A stretch of DNA of 64,000 nt from Coprobacter tertius (GTDB lineage: Bacteria > Bacteroidota > Bacteroidia > Bacteroidales > Coprobacteraceae). This document shows positions 28,870 through 34,824 of the stretch, one piece after another. How positions within the stretch are numbered: position 1 is the first letter of the stretch; each line of letters starts with the position of its first letter. The stretch covers positions 124,001 through 188,000 of the forward strand of contig NZ_JANDHW010000005.1 in NCBI RefSeq assembly GCF_024330105.1. The letters run 5' to 3'. Both the position numbers and the translations under genes were made by a program. A model generated the notes under the pieces. That model had not been told where the DNA came from. It searched no databases and worked only from the letters and a program-made list of their open reading frames with translations.

Positions 28870-30057
28870 ATGACTAATATGAAGAATGAAAGCAACCTGA
28901 ATTATCCCCTGCCTGATATATTAAATAAAATAATCGATAGTAAAAAAGAATCCGGAAAATTACGTACAGCGGCAAACTACTTGGCGACGGTTTCCAAAGT
29001 AAACAAATACATAGGAACGGATACACGTAAATTTTATTTACGCGACATATCCCCCGAATGGGTATCGGGATTTGTCGACTGGCTCCACCGGCAACATCCC
29101 GGCAAACCACAAACTGCCGATTTTTACGTTCGCAACACCCGTGCTCTGTATAATCAGGCCGTCAAACTGCTGGTACACGACCAACATCTACGAGTCAATC
29201 CGTTCGAAGGGATCGCAATTAAAGGCATACGCCGTTCGGGCAGAGCCCTCTCACAACGGGAAGTACGAGGATTACTTTCCACCAAGCTGCGTTGCCGGCT
29301 CAGCCGCTCACAGAAAGAAACACTCGATCTTCTACTTTTTATGCTTTATATGCGGGGAATGGTATTTCAAGATATTTTCAACTTGCGCCGTAATGCGGTC
29401 GACGCTCATGGGCATATACAATATTTACGCAGTAAAACCGGTATTCCGATCAACTTCATCGTACCGCCCGAAGCATTGAAGATTATGAATGACTACAGCC
29501 GTATCAATTCACCTTATGTTTTTCCCTTCCTACATATGCACCATAAAATAAAAGAAAAAGAAATCGGCGAAGAATCCGCATTACGTCGTGTCAACCGGCA
29601 TGCTCTCGCAATCGGTGAAAAAGCGGGACTCTCTACTCCCCTCACTACTTACGTAATAAGACATACTTGGGCGACACTGATGCTCGAAGCCGGAAAACCG
29701 GTCGAACTCATCAGCCAATGCCTGGGACATACTTCTATACGTACCACTCAAATTTATCTCTCGAAAATTTCTATTCATAAAGTCGATCGTGAAGTAGAGG
29801 ATATGGTTAATCTGATGTTGAGAAACGGAACAAAACGACCCGGAAGCCCAATCGGGAAAAAGAAAATCGATAACAACATAAAAAACAATGAGAAAAGCCG
29901 GAGTGTAAAACAAGAATATGACAAATCAAAATCACATACCCATAAGTTGAAAATCGTTTTATTATTAAAAAAAATTGTCTCTTTCTTTGTAAGAAAGAGA
30001 CAAGCTCAGCCTCTCAGTTTCGGCGCGTTATATTTACTGCGCAAAAATAGAGTTTAA
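28870..30057 (+). CDS. Tyrosine recombinase (probable DNA invertase) controlling the adjacent fimbrial operon
   Basis: 395 residues: a SAM-like N-terminal domain (~15-105), a catalytic domain (~125-310), then a basic tail rich in Lys, Asn and Ser (~318-395). Catalytic residues: Arg162, Lys189, Arg264 (in YVIRHTWA, with Tyr261 where many integrases have His, a variant I recall as usual in Bacteroidetes), His287 (LGH) and nucleophile Tyr296. ATG 28879 is an alternative start. No excision or mobilization genes or direct att repeats are nearby; instead two exact 25-bp inverted repeats flank the 203 bp after codon 377. The left repeat is inside this gene (codons 370-378), so inversion changes the protein's last 18 residues. 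Confidence 0.9.
   Translation: MTNMKNESNLNYPLPDILNKIIDSKKESGKLRTAANYLATVSKVNKYIGTDTRKFYLRDISPEWVSGFVDWLHRQHPGKPQTADFYVRNTRALYNQAVKLLVHDQHLRVNPFEGIAIKGIRRSGRALSQREVRGLLSTKLRCRLSRSQKETLDLLLFMLYMRGMVFQDIFNLRRNAVDAHGHIQYLRSKTGIPINFIVPPEALKIMNDYSRINSPYVFPFLHMHHKIKEKEIGEESALRRVNRHALAIGEKAGLSTPLTTYVIRHTWATLMLEAGKPVELISQCLGHTSIRTTQIYLSKISIHKVDREVEDMVNLMLRNGTKRPGSPIGKKKIDNNIKNNEKSRSVKQEYDKSKSHTHKLKIVLLLKKIVSFFVRKRQAQPLSFGALYLLRKNRV
29977..30001 (+). repeat. Left inverted repeat of the invertible promoter element
   Basis: 25 bp: arm GTCTCTTTCTT, core TGT, then the reverse complement of the arm. It is the exact reverse complement of 30205-30229. The palindrome extends by TT/AA to 29975-30003. It encodes codons 370-378 of the recombinase. 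Confidence 0.92.
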
Positions 30058-30204
30058 AGGTGTATTAAGCAAATAATTAAGAATATTTTCTTGATTTTAA
30101 TTTATATAATTATTTTCCAAAAGGAGAATATCTGTTGATATCTGTTTGTTTTTATGAAAATAAAAGGTTTATTATCAGATATATAATAAGGCAGTTTTTA
30201 TAGT
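30002..30204. other. Invertible segment (203 bp) with outward-facing promoter
   Basis: Lies between the two exact inverted repeats. It holds the last 18 codons of the recombinase gene and a consensus promoter on the minus strand (30042-30073). I found no plus-strand TAnnTTTG here or between 30230 and the fimbrillin start, so the operon appears OFF in this copy. After inversion the promoter would lie at about 30133-30164, pointing to the operon. Confidence 0.85.
30042..30073 (-). promoter_or_regulatory. Invertible promoter, minus-strand (OFF) orientation
   Basis: On the minus strand TTTG (30073-30070), exactly 20 nt, then TATTTTTG (30049-30042). Boxes and spacing are the same as in the pepT promoter of this window. 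Transcription would run into the recombinase gene in antisense. Confidence 0.8.
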
Positions 30205-30239
30205 GTCTCTTTCTTACAAAGAAAGAGACACTATAAAAA
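30195..30239. repeat. 45-bp palindrome containing the right inverted repeat
   Basis: Two perfect 21-bp arms (30195-30215 and 30219-30239) around core ACA. The inner 25 bp (30205-30229) are the right recombination site, and the outer 10 bp of each arm (TTTTTATAGT and its complement) are not shared with the left site. Inversion would break the outer arms and leave only the 11-bp stem. Confidence 0.9.
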
Positions 30240-30418
30240 AAGAGGAAATCGGCACCGGAAAACCAGCGTTTCATGACTCAATCGACACTCGTGCTGTTCG
30301 CAGCTATACGAACCGTTTTTCAAATCGATATACTCCTCCGGCATCCTGTCCCGGGAGATAATTTCCCGACCGATACATTTATCAATCTTTACTATTTATC
30401 ACTTAATAACTACCAATT
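30240..30418 (+). other. Leader region of the fimbrial operon
   Basis: About 180 bp between the right inversion site and the fimbrillin ATG, with no TTTG-containing -7 box and no gene. In the ON orientation it would be a 5' untranslated leader. Confidence 0.5.
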
Positions 30419-32140
30419 ATGAAACATTTCAAGCATTTATTTTTTGCGGCTTTGTCCGTATTAACTCTGGCTTCGTGCAGCCAGGAAGATCAACCTGCGG
30501 CCGACGGCCCGGGTGCGGTTCCTTTAGGTAAAGACACGTACGCTTCGTTCAGCTTCCGTATCGAAGGCAACCAACCTCGTTCCCGAACCGCCATGGAGGG
30601 CGCCGCAGGTAAAGATGACAACACGGTCAGCGACGGCCGCCTGCTTATTTTCGATAACGTGACGGGCCTTTTGCTCAACAATGTCGCCTTTACGGTCACC
30701 GGCGCCGCGACCGACCTGACGGTACAAACGACTTCGGGTCCTCGGCGTATCTACATTGTGGCCGGGGCAACGAGTGATAAAACGCAGATTACCGGTCGTC
30801 TGGCCGGCCTGGCCGAAAATACGGCCCTGTTATCCGATTTCTACGCGCTGATGAGCGACCAAAAATATACGGGCGCCGCCGCCGGTGATACGGATATGGG
30901 CGAGGGTTTCAAAGAATTGCCGGTATCGGGGAAGTTCGTTATGAGCAACGTAGCCGACCGTAACGCCGTGAAAACGCTGCTTCCGGGCATCAGCAAGGAA
31001 CAGGCCTCCGGAGGTACGGCCGAGGACGCCGACGTGAACCGCTTTAACTTCAACGTGCTGCGGGCCGTGGCCAAGGCCGACCTGAAAGTGGCGCTCAAAG
31101 GCACCGAGAAAGCGACCGCCGACGGCATATTCAAACTCAAGGACGACGTATGGTACGGGGTGCGCAACATCAACCGCTCCACACTATACGTACAGCAGTA
31201 TATCAACGATAACGTAGATGCGGGCATCGACAACGCGGGCATCGACCGGGATATCCGCCCCTTCGCCGCCTTCTATAACGCCTTCGACGGTACCTCCGAG
31301 AATGACATGAAGCTGCAGGCCACCTTTACCCCGTATTACTTCGGCGGATACGCCATTAACGGCACCGACGCGGCCCATACCACCTTGTCGGTTACGGGGG
31401 GCACTCCCGTGGTAGGTCCCACGGTATTTATCAGCGAAAACAGCAACAACCGGCAGGTACGCGGCAACACCAGCTATTACGGCATTACCACACAGGTAAG
31501 CAGCATCGCCCCCGACGACATCGCCGGCACGATCACTCTGACCGACATCGGTCTGATCCGTAATACGGCCGCTACGACCGGGTATGACAATACCACGGGC
31601 GACAAGAGTTTCTGGCACATGCGCGAAGTTCCGGCCGACGTCCGGGCGAAAATGGATAACGGCATTAAGGAACGGTGGGTGTTTACCGACGTCGACGCGG
31701 CTTTCGAGGCCATGCGTATTTTCGTGAAAGTATCGGCTTCGATCACCCTGACGACCGCGGGATTCACGCCCACGGACGATTTCACCGCCACCGACCTGAA
31801 AGAAGCCTACCAACGGGCCACCGGCACGATCTCCACTCCCGGTACCGAGCTTAACGCCACGGACGCGGCCATCGTAGACCGTTACCTGGGCTATTACGCC
31901 AACGGCTTCAGCTATTACCGGCTGAATCTCTACGAAACGGTCGCCGGCGCTAAACGGCACTTGGTACGCCGCAACAACCACTATGGCGCCACGGTAACCT
32001 CTTTCGCCACTATCGGCGATCCCACCGAGGGCGATCTGGACAAAGACCCCGACAAACCGGTGGATGCCGACCTGACCAATGTTACGGCCGTTATTACCGT
32101 CATGCCCTGGTACACCGTCGATACCGAAGACGACTTGTAA
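30419..32140 (+). CDS. Mfa1-family major fimbrillin lipoprotein
   Basis: 573 residues; lipobox Cys20 (LASC). An N-terminal P_gingi_FimA-like domain contains the strand DNTVSDGRLLIFDNVTG and the RAVAKADLKVAL segment typical of Mfa1/FimA proteins. The protein ends TAVITVMPWYTVDTEDDL, matching the C-terminal donor strand used in polymerisation. Such subunits reach the surface as lipoproteins and assemble into the fimbrial shaft after protease cleavage. It is the first gene of the operon and is noticeably GC-rich compared with the flanks. Its only visible promoter is in the invertible segment. Confidence 0.88.
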   Translation: MKHFKHLFFAALSVLTLASCSQEDQPAADGPGAVPLGKDTYASFSFRIEGNQPRSRTAMEGAAGKDDNTVSDGRLLIFDNVTGLLLNNVAFTVTGAATDLTVQTTSGPRRIYIVAGATSDKTQITGRLAGLAENTALLSDFYALMSDQKYTGAAAGDTDMGEGFKELPVSGKFVMSNVADRNAVKTLLPGISKEQASGGTAEDADVNRFNFNVLRAVAKADLKVALKGTEKATADGIFKLKDDVWYGVRNINRSTLYVQQYINDNVDAGIDNAGIDRDIRPFAAFYNAFDGTSENDMKLQATFTPYYFGGYAINGTDAAHTTLSVTGGTPVVGPTVFISENSNNRQVRGNTSYYGITTQVSSIAPDDIAGTITLTDIGLIRNTAATTGYDNTTGDKSFWHMREVPADVRAKMDNGIKERWVFTDVDAAFEAMRIFVKVSASITLTTAGFTPTDDFTATDLKEAYQRATGTISTPGTELNATDAAIVDRYLGYYANGFSYYRLNLYETVAGAKRHLVRRNNHYGATVTSFATIGDPTEGDLDKDPDKPVDADLTNVTAVITVMPWYTVDTEDDL

Positions 32141-32166
32141 TGACTTCTTCGTCACCACTTCCCGAT

Positions 32167-32203
32167 CCCTGTCATCCTTCGGCAGGGCCTCGGGATGACA
32201 GGG
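32167..32203 (+). promoter_or_regulatory. Intercistronic stem-loop after the major fimbrillin gene
   Basis: CCCTGTCATCC pairs with GGATGACAGGG. There is no T-run after it, so it may act as a partial terminator or an mRNA 3'-end stabiliser that favours the shaft subunit over the genes downstream. Confidence 0.6.
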
Positions 32204-32265
32204 CTAAAGTGAACGATCACCCTAAAGTAAAATAAAGCAAATCTGAAAAGGAAAGAAAACAAAAC

Positions 32266-33234
32266 ATGAGAAAGATAGGCAAATGGATGTATATACTACC
32301 GCTGGCAGCGATCCTGAGCGGTTGCGTCTTGGATGACCTGTCTCTCTGTCCCCAAAACACCGGTCTGAGCCTGAGCCTGTCTTACCGGACAGGCGGGCAG
32401 GCGGCCGGCAAACTGCCCATCGAACGGGCCGACCTGTTCGTTTTCGACTCCCGCGGGCGTTTCCTCCGTACCCTGACCGACCGGCAGGGGCCTTTCACGT
32501 CCGACCGCCGCTACGAGCTGGAACTTCCCCCGGGAGACTATACCGTCGCGGCCTGGGGCAACTTGCAAAAAGACCTGAGGGTATCGCCCGATCCTTTCGT
32601 GCCCGGGATGACCACCCTGGAGGAAGCCTGTATCCTCCTTTCCGGACTTAGCGTTTCCGGAAAAGCGGATACAGGCCTCCAAAGAGTCAGCGGTCCCGAA
32701 AAATTCCTCTACCACGGCCGCACCGGAACGCTGCGGGTCGAGTCGGGGAAAAAAACCGGCGGCGTCATCCCGCTCTACCGCGATACCAAGGTCATCCGCC
32801 TGCAGGTGCGTTACCTAAAGCCCGACGGCAGCCCCTGTGACGAAGCCCGGCCCTATCCCTACGCCTGTATGTTGGCGGCCGACGGGGGACTGAAGTTCGA
32901 CAACTCCTACCTGCCCCTTCCGGCTTTCGTGCTGGAAAATTCAGGCCGCAACGAGAACATTCCCAACGGTTTCGACGCGGTCTTCCACAAGATGACCCTG
33001 CGTCTGGACGAACCGCAAGAACCGGAGATCATCCTCACCGATCCCCGTAAACCCGGCCAGGTCATTTACCGCGCCGGCCTGACCCAATGGCTCAGGGGAA
33101 CGGGATACGACACCCAGGAAGCCCTCGATAATACCCATGAGTATGTCGTGGAACTCCGTTTCGCCTGCACCCATACCACCGTACGCATTTTCGTCAACGG
33201 GTGGGAATACGTCCCCATCGACGAAGACATATAA
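32266..33234 (+). CDS. FimB/Mfa2-family fimbrial anchor lipoprotein
   Basis: 322 residues with lipobox Cys20 (ILSGC) followed by VLDDLSLCPQNTGLSLSLSY, the usual opening of FimB/Mfa2 proteins. Further family marks are ADLFVFDSRGRFLRTL and the late VVELRFACTHTTVRIFVNGWEYVPI. In Porphyromonas, Mfa2 caps the fimbria at the cell surface and limits its length. High GC content; the accessory gene follows 12 bp downstream. Confidence 0.85.
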   Translation: MRKIGKWMYILPLAAILSGCVLDDLSLCPQNTGLSLSLSYRTGGQAAGKLPIERADLFVFDSRGRFLRTLTDRQGPFTSDRRYELELPPGDYTVAAWGNLQKDLRVSPDPFVPGMTTLEEACILLSGLSVSGKADTGLQRVSGPEKFLYHGRTGTLRVESGKKTGGVIPLYRDTKVIRLQVRYLKPDGSPCDEARPYPYACMLAADGGLKFDNSYLPLPAFVLENSGRNENIPNGFDAVFHKMTLRLDEPQEPEIILTDPRKPGQVIYRAGLTQWLRGTGYDTQEALDNTHEYVVELRFACTHTTVRIFVNGWEYVPIDEDI

Positions 33235-33246
33235 ACCGATACACGA

Positions 33247-34779
33247 ATGAAAACCCGTACACATCCCCGCGTAAAATCAAGGAAGAGACCGTTCCCCAAA
33301 AGGACGGCCGCCCTGTTGCTGCTGCTTCCGACGCTCTGCCTGGCTCTGACAGGATGCCTGGTGGAATCCTATTCAGCGGCCGGCGAAGCCCCGGCGGGGG
33401 AGGAAACCGTGCCGGTGACCCTGCGGTTGATTACTCCCTCGGGGGGGAACCCCTCCCGAGGCCTGACCGCCGAAGAGGAAGCCCGGGTGAGCAACCTGTA
33501 CGTCTTCTTCATACGAGAGGGGGACGGCACCGTGCACTCGGTTGTACCGGGCGAGGAGGCGGGCGCCGCCCCGGGCGAGGGCAAAACTTTCACCGCCCGG
33601 CTCGAGGTGGCCGGCAGCGCCGGACAGGAATTCCGCTGCGTGGTACTGGCCAACGCCGCCTCCCGGCTCTCGACCGATAACCTGAACCTGTACAAGGGGA
33701 AAACCTATGCCGAAATACAACGGATGCTCCTCAGCGACGAAATTACCGGCCCGCCCCTTACCCGTAGCGAAGGCTTCATCATGTGGGGCGAAGCCGCCGA
33801 TCGGGTCGCGGCCTCGCGACGACCGCAAAAGATCACCGTGGGCCTGACCCGGGCCCTGGCCCGGGTAGACATCGGTCTGGGAGCCGACCCCGACCATTGG
33901 AACGGCAACGATGCCGGGGGACAGCCCATCCCCTTCCGGCTGAAGGGGATATATGTCTTTAAACCCAACGACCGGTACGCCTATATGCCCGTCGAGGGCG
34001 CCTTCGACCCCGGCCTGGGGCGGGTAACAGTCCCTTCGACAGCCGGCCGCCCCGCCACCGTGCCGTTCCGGTATGCCGTACCCGAGGGGGCGACCGCTTT
34101 TACCTCCTCGATCTACCTGCCCGAAGCCGACATTATACAGGGAGGCGCCGGACAGCCCGGCGACGCGAACCACACCCGCCGCTGCGCCCTGGTCGTACAG
34201 GGCTCCTACGATAACCATCCCGACAGCTATTACCGTATCGACTTCCGCAACGGACAATTACTCTGCGACCTGCTGCGCAACCACCGTTACCGGATGAGCG
34301 TCACCTCGGTCTCGGGAGACGGCGAGAAAACCCCCGAAGAGGCTTATGAGAGCCGCACGGTAAACATCACCGCCACCGTGCTGGCCTGGAACGACTGGTC
34401 GCAAGACGTCATCTTCGACGGGGTAGACCACGTATATGTGGAACAAAAAAAGATACTTCTGCCCGGTAACGCCGGCATCGAAGCGGCCATCGCCATCGAA
34501 AGCAACGTGGAGCCCGCCCAATGGCTGATGAGCCTCGACGGGGTAAACTTTACCGACGCTTCGATAGTCTCGGACGACGCCTTCGAAGTGACCAAACCCG
34601 CCCTGAAAGCCGGGGGAAGCCTGCGGATAAAAACCAAAACCCGGTTGGCCGACTCGCAAGAGAAAAACGCGGTATTGACGGTAAAAATACACCGCCTGGC
34701 CTTCGAAATCGCCATCGAACAGCGACCGGACACCCCCGAGGACTGGACCGACGGCGACAATTTCGACAAAGATTTCTGA
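33247..34779 (+). CDS. Fimbrial accessory/minor subunit lipoprotein (FimA/Mfa-like)
   Basis: 510 residues. A long basic N-region (KSRKRPFPKR) precedes the hydrophobic segment and lipobox Cys37 (ALTGC). The body shows the fimbrial N-terminal domain (EEARVSNLYVFFIREGDG), the TVGLTRALARVDIGL strand, and TVNITATVLAWNDWSQDVIFDG, which closes many Mfa-type domains. The last ~120 residues (IEAAIAIESNVEPAQWL...LAFEIAIEQRPD) look like a BACON-type beta domain. It is probably a minor subunit near the tip. This is the most GC-rich gene in the window. Confidence 0.75.
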   Translation: MKTRTHPRVKSRKRPFPKRTAALLLLLPTLCLALTGCLVESYSAAGEAPAGEETVPVTLRLITPSGGNPSRGLTAEEEARVSNLYVFFIREGDGTVHSVVPGEEAGAAPGEGKTFTARLEVAGSAGQEFRCVVLANAASRLSTDNLNLYKGKTYAEIQRMLLSDEITGPPLTRSEGFIMWGEAADRVAASRRPQKITVGLTRALARVDIGLGADPDHWNGNDAGGQPIPFRLKGIYVFKPNDRYAYMPVEGAFDPGLGRVTVPSTAGRPATVPFRYAVPEGATAFTSSIYLPEADIIQGGAGQPGDANHTRRCALVVQGSYDNHPDSYYRIDFRNGQLLCDLLRNHRYRMSVTSVSGDGEKTPEEAYESRTVNITATVLAWNDWSQDVIFDGVDHVYVEQKKILLPGNAGIEAAIAIESNVEPAQWLMSLDGVNFTDASIVSDDAFEVTKPALKAGGSLRIKTKTRLADSQEKNAVLTVKIHRLAFEIAIEQRPDTPEDWTDGDNFDKDF

Positions 34780-34824
34780 GAAAAGCCCGACAATAAAAAA
34801 ACGACAACCCAGCAACACCACGAT

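Noticed and set aside
28870-30057. Recombinase as integrase of a prophage or conjugative element
   Set aside because: There are no direct att repeats, relaxase, transfer, excision or phage genes nearby; exact inverted repeats and the neighbouring surface operon fit a DNA invertase.
31184-32158. Long minus-strand open frame (324 codons) antisense to the major fimbrillin gene
   Set aside because: GC-rich coding sequence on the other strand creates long stop-free frames; the frame has no signal, domain or upstream promoter and mirrors the fimbrillin codons. The same applies to frames at 33373-34257 and 34258-34821.
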